Positions 53,708 to 63,101 are shown, counted from the first letter of the stretch. The stretch is DNA of 64,000 bases from Paenibacillus thalictri (GCF_004307995.1 NZ_SIRE01000020.1:62001-126000), one strand, 5' to 3'. The notes: generated from the letters alone by a model not told the origin. Made by a program: numbers and translations.

Positions 53708-54679
53708 ATGACGTTGAAAATCGGTTTTGTTGGAACGGGTTCTTTTTCAGATAAGCATCAGAACATCATTGGTAAAATGGAAGGCGTGGAGGTTGCGGCC
53801 ATTTGCGGCAGGAGTTTGGAAAAAGCGGAGCGGGCTGCGCAGCGCTGGTCCGACGCTAAAGCGTATACAAGTGTAGAGGATATGCTGAACGACCGCAAGC
53901 TCGACGCCGTCTACATCAGCGTCATTCCCGCCGCTCACGGCGAAACGGAGCTGAGTTTGATCGAGCGGGGCATTCCTTTTTTCGTAGAGAAGCCGCTTGG
54001 CATCAGAGCGGAGGATCTGCTTCCCGTCAGGGATAAGGTTGCGGAGAAAAAGCTGATTACCTGCGTTGGTTACCATTTCCGCTACCACGATTCTACGGCC
54101 AAAGCACATGAACTGCTGAAGGAGCGCACGGTGGGCATGGCGCTTGGCTATTGGATGGGAACGACGCCACGTGTGCCTTGGTGGAGAGTGCAGGCGCAAT
54201 CCGGCGGGCAATTCGTTGAGCAGGCGACGCATGCCGTCGATATGTTGCGGTATTTGTGCGGGGATGTCACCGAGGTGTATGCGGCTTTCGGCCATCGGGC
54301 GATGCACGAAACGGTGGAAGGGCTTGATGTCGCCGATGTCGGAACGGTGACTATGAAGCTGGCCAGCGGTGCGGTGGCGACGATCTCGAACACTTGCCTG
54401 CTGCCGTCGTCGCATCATATCGGGCTTGACGTATACACCGCCGAAGGCGTGCTGGAAGTCAGAGCAGGTTCGCTTAAGGACATCGGCAAATCGCAAACGG
54501 TGGAAACTAAAAATGTATCCGACCCCTATGTGCTGGAAAACGAAGCGTTCCTGCACGCCGTACGGACAGGGGATACGTCGCTGATCAGATCCGACTATCT
54601 GGACGGGTTCCGCTCGCTGCAGGTGACGTCGGCGGCCAATGAATCGGCGCTTTCAGGCCAGCCGGTGCGAATCGGATAA
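53708..54679 (+). CDS. Gfo/Idh/MocA family oxidoreductase
   Basis: A 323-residue NAD(P)-dependent sugar/inositol-type dehydrogenase. N-terminal KIGFVGTGSFSDKHQN (GxGxx), conserved IPFFVEKPLGI (EKP motif, about residue 96), and the C-terminal catalytic-domain segment GGQFVEQATHAVDMLRYLCGD with His. These enzymes oxidise or reduce sugar or polyol hydroxyls. ATG 53708 lacks a classical AGGAGG (AAGGCGGGC upstream). Monocistronic, followed by a terminator. Substrate unknown. Confidence 0.88.
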   Translation: MTLKIGFVGTGSFSDKHQNIIGKMEGVEVAAICGRSLEKAERAAQRWSDAKAYTSVEDMLNDRKLDAVYISVIPAAHGETELSLIERGIPFFVEKPLGIRAEDLLPVRDKVAEKKLITCVGYHFRYHDSTAKAHELLKERTVGMALGYWMGTTPRVPWWRVQAQSGGQFVEQATHAVDMLRYLCGDVTEVYAAFGHRAMHETVEGLDVADVGTVTMKLASGAVATISNTCLLPSSHHIGLDVYTAEGVLEVRAGSLKDIGKSQTVETKNVSDPYVLENEAFLHAVRTGDTSLIRSDYLDGFRSLQVTSAANESALSGQPVRIG

Positions 54680-54774
54680 GGCCTGAGCAGATCACTGGGG
54701 CGATCATGCCATGTAGCGCAGGTAGGCACGGTCTTCACATGATTTAAAGCTTCGTATTTGCAAGCCAATTTGGC

Positions 54775-54802
54775 GGCATCGGTTGAAAACCGGTGCCTTT
54801 TT
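54775..54802 (+). terminator. Terminator after the Gfo/Idh/MocA gene
   Basis: GGCATCGGTT / AACCGGTGCC, then five T. Confidence 0.85.
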
Positions 54803-54920
54803 GCGTTGGGGAAAAGGTGCTTTGCCAGCTTGACATAGCAATTTGTTGCGGAGGTGTACTATACTTTCACGGAAATTGTTCTATTCGTTCAAGGTGAATT
54901 TATGATTTTCTGCGGGACTG

Positions 54921-54945
54921 CAAAAAGCCCCCATAATGGGGGGCT
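54921..54945 (-). terminator. Terminator of the second SLH gene
   Basis: Minus strand AGCCCCC / GGGGGCT with a short loop and five T; about 95 bases after the stop at 55039. Confidence 0.8.
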
Positions 54946-55038
54946 CTGGATTTTGCAAGGAACGCGCCGAGTACCGCTCGCTGCTTTTTCGGCGCCGGTC
55001 GGTCGAGGCGGATCTAATGATTCCACCATGGAGCGCCT

Positions 55039-58000
55039 TTATTTTTTACTCAGCAATCTGCTTATGATGACGACGGCTTGGGCGCGTGTCGCCGTATCGT
55101 CCGGAGCAAACCGGTTATTGTCCAGCCCGTTGACAAGGCCTTGATCGACCGCCTTGGCAATGTAAGGCATCACCCATGCCGGGATGCTTGCATTGTCGGC
55201 GAAAGAGGCGGATGAATTCGCTGCAGTGGCCAGGCCTAGCGTTTTGGTGACGAATACGGCCATTTCCGCTCTTGTCAGCGGCCGGTCAGGGCGAAAGCTG
55301 CCGTCTTCATAACCGTTAATGATTCCTTGTTGAACGGCTGCGGCAATTGCCGGGCGAGCCCATAACCCGATGTTGTCGAGATCGGTGTAATTAGGGACAT
55401 CGGAAGCTGCTCCTTCCGTCCAGCCTAGTGCTTTCGCCAAAAGCTGAACAAACTCCGCTCTAGTCACTTCGCGTTCCGGATGAAAGGAACCGTCCGGATA
55501 ACCGGAAACCCATCCGCTTGCTACAGCATTGCGTATTTCCGCTTCCGCCCAACTGCCGGCAATATCGTTGATTGTAGCTGTCTGCGGCGTCTGCGTTGTA
55601 TTCTGCCCTGCAGTGCCTGCAGGCTCTATCGGCGTCGATGGAGCCGCCTCCGAACGGCGGATTGTTATGGTATAAGTTCGTGTACCCCCACTGGGATGCG
55701 CGACCTGAAGTTCGATCGTATTATCCCCGGGCTGCAAATCAATGGATGCCTGATCTTGAAGTTTATTCCCGCTGTACATCATAACGGCATCCAAGTACAG
55801 CGCCTTGGCGGCAAGTTTTATGCTCGGAGCGGTTGTTTCTGCCGAATAATCCAGGGTTGTACCGGTAAATGCCGGGCTGAGTGCGAGTATATGCTCATCG
55901 GCAAGCAAGCAGAGCGTCAACAAATCCGCCGCATTCACCGCGGGACCGGATGAAGATGAAGCAGGCATGTTGCGCCAAATATCAATCCGGTACGACCTCT
56001 GCGTGCCGTCTTGTGCGGTGATGACAAGCGATACGGTATTTGCTCCGAACTGAAGTGCGATCGGTCCGAAGGTACTTCCGCTTGCCGCTGGAACGCCGTT
56101 AACGGTAAGCGACGCATTATTGTCGGCAGCGACCGGCGTTACGCTGATGGAAGTAACAAAACTGTCCACATTTGCCGAATAAGCGGTCGTGCCGGAAGTG
56201 AAAGGCTCGTTAAGCGTTCCTTGGCTGATTGCCAGCGAGCTGAGCGTTGCGTCGGATGATCCTGCCCGCGTAACCGTGATGGCGTACGGAGTGCTCGTGA
56301 CGCCGTCCTGAGCGGTAACTGTGACAGTAATCGTGTTTGGCCCGACATCAAGCGGGACGGGGCCGTATACACTGCCGCTGACGGCCGGATAGCCATTCAC
56401 TTTCAGCGTTGCCGTGTTGTCCGTGACAGTGGGCGTCACACTGATAGCCGCAACGGTGTTGGCGACGCTAACTGTGTATAAAGTCGTGCCGGAAGCGAAA
56501 GGCTCATTCGGCGATCCCGGGCTGACGGTCAATCCATCCAGTGTGGCAACAATTGACGGGGCGCGTGTCACGGTGAGAATGTAGTCTTTTTTTGTCGTGT
56601 TATCTTGCGCGGTAACGGTGACAGTAATCGTGTTCGGACCGACGGAGAGCGGAATGGGACCATATACGCTGCCGCTGACGGCCGTTGCGCCGTTTACTTT
56701 CAGCGTCGCCGTGCTGTCGGTGACGGTAGGGGCCAGGCTGAAGGCCGCAACGCTGTTGGCGACGCTAACTGTGTATAAAGTCGTGCCGGAAGCGAACGGC
56801 TCACTCAGTGCCCCCGGGCTGACGGTCAGCCCATTCAGTGTGGCGACAGCCGACGCCGCCCGTGTGACGGTAATCGTGTAGTCTTTTTTCGTCACGCCGT
56901 CTTCTGCAATACCGGTGACGGTAATCGTATTCGGGCCGACCGCAAGCGGGATCGGTCCGAAAGCGCTGCTGCTTGTTGCCCCCGTATTGTTCACCTCCAG
57001 CGAGGCGCGGCTGTTATTAACCGTCGCAGTGACGGAAATTGCCGATACACTGTTGGCAACATCGGCTGTATAGGAAGTAATGATACCTGTAGGATCAAAG
57101 GTTTCGTTCAGTGTTCCGTTACTGAGCGAAAGCGCACTTAACGTCGCATCCGTATAAGGCGCCCGTGTCACGGTGATCGTATAGGTTCTTTTGGCGCCAT
57201 TGATAGCGGTGACGATAACGGGAATCGCATTGTCGCCTTTTTGCAATGTAATAAGGGGAGAAGCGTTACCGTTTGTCACGCCGCTGCCGTTAACGGTCAC
57301 GCTGGCCGCAGTATCGCTTAGCACCGGCGTAACCGTTGTGGCGGTGACACTGCTTGCCACGTTTGCCGTATATTGTTGCGTACCCGGTGAGAACGGGGAC
57401 GGACTGAGTGCGCCTCCGCTTATCGTTAGACCGGCAAGCCGGTTGTCGGGCGATCCGAGCTGCAGCTTCCATATGGTATCGTATTCCGGATCCCAGGGCG
57501 GGCTTTGCGCATATGTGCTTAAATAAAGCGCTCCTGTACTATCGAAAGCAATGTGGGCTAATGCAATTGCAGTAGGGCTGCCGGTAAAATAGACCGAACT
57601 TTCGTTCAAGTTCGGATCGAATCGGGTTACAAGGCTGTCGCTGCTGCCGTGTACAGCAACATACAGATTACCGTCAGTATGCAAGGTGAATCCCGTAGGA
57701 TAATTCAATGGTTTAATAATTGTACCGCCGCCGGTCTTTACTTTAATGATTTTCCCGTTAACACCGTTTACGTGGTTGCCGATATAGACGCCGGAGCTGT
57801 CGGCGGCTATGCCCAGGGGGGATACTAATGTCGCATCTTTATCCGGATCAGGATCCAAATCGCCCGACCATACATCCGGATTGCTTGTTGAACTGAATAG
57901 GGAAGCATCAAACTTAAGCACGCGATCGCGAAGCGTATCGGCGACGTACAGATCGTTGCCATATACGGCGATCCCTTGAGGGTAGTTCAGCGTCGTAGGC

Positions 58001-58440
58001 AAGATACCGCTTCCGTTCCACTTGATCATGCCGCCGAAGGAATAAGATCCGCTGGAATAACTGACGTCAAACCGGTACAAATAGCTTTTATCCGCTACAT
58101 ATACGTGTCCGCCGCCGTCGAATTTAACGGCCAGCGTTTCTGTGAATAGGCCGGGGGTAGGCGCAAGCGCCATCCCTGTCGGGGTTCCGTCCGTATTGAA
58201 TATGTTCACAACGCCATTGTCCGAATCGGTTACAAATAAGTAGCCGTTAACGGGATCATAGTCAATCCCTAACGGCTCGAAGCCAAGAGCCGCAGGATCA
58301 TCGGTGCCACCAGCACCCGCCCTCCAACTGGAGGCGGCAAATGCAGATGGGGAGTAAGCAAGAAGTAGCGTCATAAATACGGCGGCTAGAAATATCCATA
58401 CCAAGTGCCGCATGCCAGTCGAACTGCATCGTAAACCCAT
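55039..58440 (-). CDS. SLH-anchored surface protein with propeller and cadherin-like domains
   Basis: A 1133-residue exported protein related in layout to the 45408 protein. Signal peptide (HLVWIFLAAVFMTLLLAYSP ... AFA). Residues about 40-330 form an NHL-like propeller (GIAVYGNDLYVADTLRDRVL, LGIAADSSGVYIGNHV). Five cadherin-like domains (about 333-830; LSALSLSNGTLNETF ... TYTITVTRA) and a degenerate sixth follow. Three SLH domains (about 955-1133; TRAEFVQLLAKALGW, PDRPLTRAEMAVFVTKTLG, TRAQAVVIISRLL) anchor it. ATG 58440 is about 12 bases after AAGGAGCG. It may share control with the TetR gene upstream. Likely surface adhesion or carbohydrate contact. Confidence 0.85.
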   Translation of the reverse strand: MGLRCSSTGMRHLVWIFLAAVFMTLLLAYSPSAFAASSWRAGAGGTDDPAALGFEPLGIDYDPVNGYLFVTDSDNGVVNIFNTDGTPTGMALAPTPGLFTETLAVKFDGGGHVYVADKSYLYRFDVSYSSGSYSFGGMIKWNGSGILPTTLNYPQGIAVYGNDLYVADTLRDRVLKFDASLFSSTSNPDVWSGDLDPDPDKDATLVSPLGIAADSSGVYIGNHVNGVNGKIIKVKTGGGTIIKPLNYPTGFTLHTDGNLYVAVHGSSDSLVTRFDPNLNESSVYFTGSPTAIALAHIAFDSTGALYLSTYAQSPPWDPEYDTIWKLQLGSPDNRLAGLTISGGALSPSPFSPGTQQYTANVASSVTATTVTPVLSDTAASVTVNGSGVTNGNASPLITLQKGDNAIPVIVTAINGAKRTYTITVTRAPYTDATLSALSLSNGTLNETFDPTGIITSYTADVANSVSAISVTATVNNSRASLEVNNTGATSSSAFGPIPLAVGPNTITVTGIAEDGVTKKDYTITVTRAASAVATLNGLTVSPGALSEPFASGTTLYTVSVANSVAAFSLAPTVTDSTATLKVNGATAVSGSVYGPIPLSVGPNTITVTVTAQDNTTKKDYILTVTRAPSIVATLDGLTVSPGSPNEPFASGTTLYTVSVANTVAAISVTPTVTDNTATLKVNGYPAVSGSVYGPVPLDVGPNTITVTVTAQDGVTSTPYAITVTRAGSSDATLSSLAISQGTLNEPFTSGTTAYSANVDSFVTSISVTPVAADNNASLTVNGVPAASGSTFGPIALQFGANTVSLVITAQDGTQRSYRIDIWRNMPASSSSGPAVNAADLLTLCLLADEHILALSPAFTGTTLDYSAETTAPSIKLAAKALYLDAVMMYSGNKLQDQASIDLQPGDNTIELQVAHPSGGTRTYTITIRRSEAAPSTPIEPAGTAGQNTTQTPQTATINDIAGSWAEAEIRNAVASGWVSGYPDGSFHPEREVTRAEFVQLLAKALGWTEGAASDVPNYTDLDNIGLWARPAIAAAVQQGIINGYEDGSFRPDRPLTRAEMAVFVTKTLGLATAANSSASFADNASIPAWVMPYIAKAVDQGLVNGLDNNRFAPDDTATRAQAVVIISRLLSKK

Positions 58441-58537
58441 AAAAATGGCTCGCTCCTTATACGTTCATTTGGAAATGCCGGCTGCAGCAGCATAGATGAA
58501 TGGGACGTGATGGCTTCCAGATGAACTTTGAATTTAA

Positions 58538-58585
58538 ATACCTTCCATAAGGTATATATTATTGGCCGACTGGGTATCCAGTCAA
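58538..58585 (-). promoter_or_regulatory. Promoter and inverted repeats before the second SLH gene
   Basis: TTGACT (58585-58580), 18-base spacer, TAATAT (58561-58556). Inside the spacer is GACTGG-GTAT-CCAGTC (58568-58583), and just downstream of the -10 is ATACCTT-CCAT-AAGGTAT (58538-58555). Two perfect inverted repeats on the promoter suggest a repressor, perhaps the adjacent TetR protein. Confidence 0.55.
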
Positions 58586-58637
58586 GAATATATAAGCATA
58601 ATAAGGGATTTTTATGCTGCCCGAAGGAACCCGCGTT

Positions 58638-59231
58638 TTATGACATCAATTTAACCAGTCCTTTGATCAGCACATTCTGGTCGGTGCCTCCAAATAAAGC
58701 GGAGAAGATGGTATATCCCTCGTTAAATGCAATGACTTGCATGGCAATTTGGCGGACGTCTTTATCCGGAGCAATCCAACCCCGCTCCTGCAAGTTGCCG
58801 ACTAAAACCTCAATTTCCGAAATCCACACGCCGTATTTTTGTCTTAACAAAGTTTGGAGCTCAGGCTCTTGTCTTGTCTGCTGATAGAAGTCGATCAGCA
58901 CCGTAATCCAGTTGTCGACACCCAACATGTGGACCAGACGTGTCAGTGTCATCACAATAACTTCTTCCAGTGTGGCGTTTGCCGGATTATACTGCTCGGG
59001 AATGTCGTTCCAGCCTCTCACCATTTCAATTTGGTGGTCCAGCACATGGGTGAAAAATTGCTCTTTGTTTGTGAAATGTCCGTAAAACGCTCCTTTGGTT
59101 TGACCCGTTCGCGCCACGATATCGTTGAGCGTTGTTGCTGCGTAACCTTTCTCGGCAAAACATTTCATGCCGGCTTCGAGCAGCATTTGATAGGTGGTTT
59201 CTCTTTTTATTTGAAATTTATTTTTCTTCAA
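58638..59231 (-). CDS. TetR family transcriptional regulator
   Basis: A 197-residue repressor. The N-terminal helix-turn-helix LEAGMKCFAEKGYAATTLNDIVARTGQTKGAFYGHFTNKE (given by its parts GYAATTLNDIV and TKGAFYGHF) is classic TetR; the rest is the ligand-binding helical domain. The start is TTG 59231, 8 bases after AAGGAGA; TTG 59237 is too close to the site. An inverted repeat AGTACA-N13-TGTACT (59231-59255) overlaps the ribosome binding site and may be its operator. It lies upstream of the SLH gene on the same strand. The ligand is unknown. Confidence 0.88.
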   Translation of the reverse strand: MKKNKFQIKRETTYQMLLEAGMKCFAEKGYAATTLNDIVARTGQTKGAFYGHFTNKEQFFTHVLDHQIEMVRGWNDIPEQYNPANATLEEVIVMTLTRLVHMLGVDNWITVLIDFYQQTRQEPELQTLLRQKYGVWISEIEVLVGNLQERGWIAPDKDVRQIAMQVIAFNEGYTIFSALFGGTDQNVLIKGLVKLMS

Positions 59232-59293
59232 GTACAATCTCTCCTTAAATGTACTAATTAAGACGGCCGCAATAACGGATGAGCGGCACGACT

Positions 59294-59323
59294 ATTATAG
59301 CATCTTTGACGGACGGTTTTTAA
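59294..59323 (-). promoter_or_regulatory. Promoter of the TetR gene
   Basis: TTAAAA (59323-59318), 18-base spacer, TATAAT (59299-59294). Confidence 0.5.
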
Positions 59324-59357
59324 CCTGTAAATTGTTCGGCAATGTTGAGGTAAAGAC

Positions 59358-59413
59358 TTGTAATTGCATTTATTTATGTTATTATTAAATTACGTAATTA
59401 CGTAAAATAATAA
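59358..59413 (+). promoter_or_regulatory. Promoter and near-perfect 32-base palindrome before the winged-helix/ATPase gene
   Basis: TTGTAA (59358-59363), 16-base spacer, TATTAT (59380-59385). Overlapping the -10 and start region is a 32-base dyad (59382-59413) centred on TTACGTAA-TTACGTAA, with 14 of 16 positions matching. It ends 16 bases before the gene and is a good candidate autoregulatory operator. Confidence 0.65.
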
Positions 59414-59428
59414 AATGAGGTGATTGGT

Positions 59429-60631
59429 TTGACGGAAAGAAATTTAGGGTCCGAATTGGATGAATTGAAGGCGCAGATGGCGGAACTGAGGCGGGAACTC
59501 CGCCAGTATTTCGGCGGAGCGGCGCAGAGGGATGTGCAGCACAAGGCCTTGGCAACCGGCATATCTGCAAAAGAGGATGATACAACTGGCGGGGTTTTTC
59601 AGGCGTCGGGGTCTGCCGGTATTGCCTTGGCTAACGGGGCTGCCAAGCCGATCGGATCGTTCGAGGAAGAGGAGTCGGGCGTGTTTTATTCCGGCAGCTA
59701 TCGGGTGGAGCACAGGCAGATCAAGTGGGAGCCGCAGCAGCGCAAGCTAGGTCAACTGCTGGCATTGGACGGCGACAAGATGGCCAAGGTGCTTGCAGCT
59801 ATCGGTCACAAGCAGCGGCTGGATATCCTCCGCACGGTGCTGCAGGGCCCGCTGACCGGGCCGGAACTGGTCGAGCGGCTGAACATGGGTACGACCGGTC
59901 AGCTGTACCATCACATCAAAGCGCTGCTTGGCGCGGATCTGCTTGTTCAGGAAGAGAGGGGCGGCCGTTATGCACTGCCCGCCCACAGGACGCTGCCGCT
60001 GCTGCTGCTGCTCGCTGCTGCCGCGGATCTGCTTGATGCCAGCGATTATATCGATATGGCGGAAGTCAGAAGCAACGCGGGGGTGTATTTGGGGAGCGCC
60101 GGCCGCGGGGGGACCTACGACCCGCTTGTTCTGCTGCGGGCCGTTGTGGAGAACAGCATTATGGAGCACCGCTCCGGAAATTGCAGTTTTGTCGCCTTGT
60201 TTTTGCACAATGACGGTTCGGTGACTGTGGCGGACAACGGGCGGGGCATTCCCGTGCATGCATTTCCCGGAAGCGATAAACCGAGGGTTCAGGTCGCGCT
60301 TACCGATTTGGGCAAAATGGCGGAGCAGGCGGCATTTGTCGCCCCGGGCAGCGAAAAGGGCATCAGTATCGCAGTTGCCAACGCGCTGTGCGCCAGGCTG
60401 TCCGTTGAGATACGCCGGGACGGCAAAGTGTTCCGCCAAGACTATAAACACGGCATTCCTCAAACCTCGCTGATGCCCGTAGGCGTAACCGAGGAGACGG
60501 GGACAAGTGTTACTTTTTTGCCTGACGGGGACATTTTTGGCCCGGCTATGGATGCGGATGCGATAAAACAGTATACAAGAGAAATATCAAAAGCTTATCC
60601 CGAACTTCTTCTCAGCATTCATACGGATTAG
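59429..60631 (+). CDS. ArsR-type winged helix fused to a GyrB-like GHKL ATPase domain
   Basis: A 400-residue protein. Residues about 1-25 are charged and may form a coiled coil (LGSELDELKAQMAELRRELR). About 115-195 is an ArsR-like winged helix (KVLAAIGHKQRLDILRTVLQ, GQLYHHIKALLGADLLVQEE). About 225-400 resembles the GyrB/ParE ATP-binding domain: VTVADNGRGIPVHAFPGSDK (N2 motif DNGRGIP), GSEKGISIAVANALC, and GTSVTFLPDGDIFG. The start is TTG 59429, 6 bases after GAGGTG. A DNA-binding domain with a GHKL ATPase but no topoisomerase body suggests an ATP-gated regulator. No partner is adjacent; a palindrome at 59382-59413 suggests autoregulation. Confidence 0.7.
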   Translation: MTERNLGSELDELKAQMAELRRELRQYFGGAAQRDVQHKALATGISAKEDDTTGGVFQASGSAGIALANGAAKPIGSFEEEESGVFYSGSYRVEHRQIKWEPQQRKLGQLLALDGDKMAKVLAAIGHKQRLDILRTVLQGPLTGPELVERLNMGTTGQLYHHIKALLGADLLVQEERGGRYALPAHRTLPLLLLLAAAADLLDASDYIDMAEVRSNAGVYLGSAGRGGTYDPLVLLRAVVENSIMEHRSGNCSFVALFLHNDGSVTVADNGRGIPVHAFPGSDKPRVQVALTDLGKMAEQAAFVAPGSEKGISIAVANALCARLSVEIRRDGKVFRQDYKHGIPQTSLMPVGVTEETGTSVTFLPDGDIFGPAMDADAIKQYTREISKAYPELLLSIHTD

Positions 60632-60851
60632 TGTGTTTGCTGCATATCACATCAGCCCTTGCATGGGGATATGGAACCATCGTGTTTGTTCATGTTTTGC
60701 GGCGGCTGGAAAGCGGCTTGGTACGTTTGGGCCAACTGCCTTCAGGGTCATCAGGTGTGGCCTCAGGTTCATTTGTGTTATATTGGTACGTAGCAGGCTA
60801 CACCGGAAAGGATTGTGAAGCAAACTGAACGACCGACCATCCAAGCGGCTG

Positions 60852-61919
60852 ATGTATGAAGATATTAAGCATCGTATTCTGGAGGATATCCGCCACCTTC
60901 CGGCGCATACCCGCATTCCCTCGCGAGTAGATATGATGAAGCGGTACGGCGTGACGCGGACAACGATTGAAAAAGCGATATCCGAGCTGGCCGGCAGCGG
61001 CTATTTGTACTCCGTCAACGGCAGCGGCACTTATGTGGCTGAGGAGAAGCCGTCCGAGGCCGGCAGCCCGGCCGGTTTTTCCGTCAGGACATGGGGTGTC
61101 GTGCTGCCAAGCATCATGGATGATTTATATCCGGAAATCGTGCGGGCGATTGAAGATGCCGCAAGCAGCAACGATATTCATCTCGTGTTGTGCAATACCG
61201 ATCACGACGTCGATAAGCAGCATGCTTATTTGGAAAAGCTCGCCCGCTCGAACGTCCAAGGCATTGTGATCGTTCCGGCGATTACGAAACGGTCGACCGC
61301 GAATTCCTTTGAGCTGCTCAGCAGCCGGGGCATACCATTTGTGTTTTGCAATCGCGCCGTTGAAGGGGTGGAAGCGCCCAGAGTGCAGGCGAACAACTTT
61401 TACGGCTCCTATATGGCGACCAAATATTTGATCGGACTTGGCAAACGGCGTATCGGTTTTATTGCGGCTCCGATTTATACGATCTCCGAGCAGAGGTATC
61501 AAGGATTTCTCGGAGCGATGCAGGAAGCGGCACTGCCGGTTGCACCGGAGAACGTCATGCTGGTCGACAGTTTCGAGCAGGAGCAGGCCGGGGAGGCATG
61601 CGCTTTGAACATGTTAGCCGGGAAGGAACGGCCCGATGCGATCGTCTGCTTCAACGATTCGACCGCCAAAGGGGTATACCGCGCCATAGAGCAGCAAGGG
61701 CTGAAAGTCGGCAAAGACGTAGCGGTAATCGGCAACGGCGATACCTCGTTATGTGACATGCTGCCGGTGAAGCTGACCAGCATCCGGTATCCGACGTATC
61801 AGACAGGAGCGCAAGCGGCGGGTATGCTGCTGCGTATGATGAGTGGAAACAAGGAGGGCCCGGCTCCATCGGTGATTTTGCAGCCCGAGCTGATCGTCCG
61901 GCAAAGTTGCGGGGAGTGA
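60852..61919 (+). CDS. GntR/LacI-type regulator (winged helix plus sugar-binding domain)
   Basis: A 355-residue regulator. A GntR winged helix (MYEDIKHRILEDIRHLPAHT ... DMMKRYGVTRTTIEKAISEL) is followed by a periplasmic-binding-protein-like domain of the LacI/AraR kind (GFSVRTWGVVLPSIMDD, IIVPAI-like VIVPAI, IGFIAAPIYTISEQRYQG, DAIVCFNDSTAKGVYRAIEQ). This is the AraR type of architecture, so a sugar-responsive repressor is likely. ATG 60852 has no clear ribosome binding site; CTG 60825, 12 bases after AAAGGA, would add nine residues. The target is not identified. Confidence 0.8.
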   Translation: MYEDIKHRILEDIRHLPAHTRIPSRVDMMKRYGVTRTTIEKAISELAGSGYLYSVNGSGTYVAEEKPSEAGSPAGFSVRTWGVVLPSIMDDLYPEIVRAIEDAASSNDIHLVLCNTDHDVDKQHAYLEKLARSNVQGIVIVPAITKRSTANSFELLSSRGIPFVFCNRAVEGVEAPRVQANNFYGSYMATKYLIGLGKRRIGFIAAPIYTISEQRYQGFLGAMQEAALPVAPENVMLVDSFEQEQAGEACALNMLAGKERPDAIVCFNDSTAKGVYRAIEQQGLKVGKDVAVIGNGDTSLCDMLPVKLTSIRYPTYQTGAQAAGMLLRMMSGNKEGPAPSVILQPELIVRQSCGE

Positions 61920-62046
61920 TTCACCGTGAATGGAATCCGGTGCACCGGAGCCGGATCAAATGAAAGCCGGCAAATGCGGCATGTATGAGTCCGGGAAGGA
62001 ATATCGGGGGAAACGGCAAAGCGGGCAGGCGATTCGGAACGGCTGA

Positions 62047-62077
62047 AAACAAAAGAAGCCCCGCATGTATGCGAGGC
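62047..62077 (-). terminator. Terminator of the DeoR gene
   Basis: Stem GCCCCGCAT / ATGCGAGGC (62058-62077), followed on the minus strand by TTCTTTTG. It lies between converging regulator genes. Confidence 0.6.
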
Positions 62078-62175
62078 CACTGAAAAAGCAGCTTAAGTGA
62101 GCGAAATGATGCTGGAGAAGCGCCAGCGTTCGCTTTCACTTTCTGCTGTTGTCACCGGCCGGAAAACCAGCCGCA

Positions 62176-62961
62176 TCAAGCGATGATGACTTGGATGCCT
62201 TTCTCCCGGAGCTTCTCCAGCTCATCGGCGGGCGCCTTGCTGTCCGTTATCACGGTGTGTACCTGATGGACGTGTTCGATCCGATAAAACGCCACCTTGT
62301 TAAACTTGCTGTGGTCAACGAGCAGCACGACATGTTTGGCATTCGCCATCAGCTTGCGTACGACCCTTGCTTCATCCATGCTTGGAGTCGTTAACCCATG
62401 CTCGCTGTCAAATCCGTTAGTGCCAACAAAGGCAATTTCGCAGTAGACGCTGTCGAGCGCCTTTTCCGCCGTTTCCCCGATCAATGCGAAAGTACTGGGC
62501 CTTATATTCCCTCCGGTCAGAAAAATCTGGTGTTCATTTGACCCCATAAATGTCGTCGCTACGTTAATCGCGTTGGTAACGATCGTTAGTCCGCTTCGAT
62601 CTTTTATTTTTCTGGTCAGATGGCCGATCGTTGTTCCTGTGGATAATCCTACGGTCATCCCATTGCGGATCAATTTGGCGGCTTCAGAGGCGATCGCCGA
62701 TTTCTCTTCAGTTAATTGATCTTCCTTCTCCATAAAGGAAGGCTCATTAAATAAATGCTCGTTCAGCACCGCTCCGCCATGACTGCGAACCAGCAATTTG
62801 TCGCGTTCGAGTTTCTCCAAGTCTTTCCTCACAGTGACCTCGGATACGCCTAATTCGGCGCTGAGAAACGATACATCAACGCTTTTATGCACTTTTAAGT
62901 AGTCGATAATAAACTGATGCCTTTCCAGGCTCAGCATTTTTCGGCCCTGATCTTCTTCCAT
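62176..62961 (-). CDS. DeoR family transcriptional regulator
   Basis: A 261-residue repressor. The N-terminal helix-turn-helix RHQFIIDYLKVHKSVDVSFL ... VSEVTVRKDLEKLE, then the DeoR sugar-phosphate sensor domain with LSTGTTIGHLTRKI, FLTGGNIRPSTFALIG, and FVGTNGFDSEHGL. ATG 62961 is 8 bases after GAGGGT; an ATG at 62967 sits on the site. It follows a GatD-like dehydrogenase gene, so it probably represses a galactitol or related polyol operon reaching beyond the right edge. It has its own promoter. Confidence 0.88.
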   Translation of the reverse strand: MEEDQGRKMLSLERHQFIIDYLKVHKSVDVSFLSAELGVSEVTVRKDLEKLERDKLLVRSHGGAVLNEHLFNEPSFMEKEDQLTEEKSAIASEAAKLIRNGMTVGLSTGTTIGHLTRKIKDRSGLTIVTNAINVATTFMGSNEHQIFLTGGNIRPSTFALIGETAEKALDSVYCEIAFVGTNGFDSEHGLTTPSMDEARVVRKLMANAKHVVLLVDHSKFNKVAFYRIEHVHQVHTVITDSKAPADELEKLREKGIQVIIA

Positions 62962-63028
62962 TTGCATACCCTCTTTAGCAGCCGGTTAATTTCGTTTGGT
63001 TCTGAATGGTTTCTTTTTTATATCATTC

Positions 63029-63057
63029 AGTATAGATAAGTTTTAAAGAAATGGCAA
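63029..63057 (-). promoter_or_regulatory. Promoter of the DeoR gene
   Basis: TTGCCA (63057-63052), 17-base spacer, TATACT (63034-63029). Confidence 0.65.
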
Positions 63058-63101
63058 TTCAGATTGCCTTTAACCGGGGGAAAGCAAGGAATGACAGGCC
63101 T

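Larger units (their letters stand above)
54680..55038 (+). other. Intergenic region with two opposing terminators
   Basis: Contains a plus-strand terminator (54775-54802) for the oxidoreductase and a minus-strand one (54921-54945) for the SLH gene. Between them, TTGACA and TATACT elements occur at unsuitable spacing. Short frames (for example from 54854) lack ribosome binding sites. No gene called. Confidence 0.5.

Noticed and set aside
60631..60828. Open frame between the winged-helix/ATPase gene and the GntR/LacI-type gene
   Set aside because: No ribosome binding site, starts on the stop of the upstream gene, and no conserved features.
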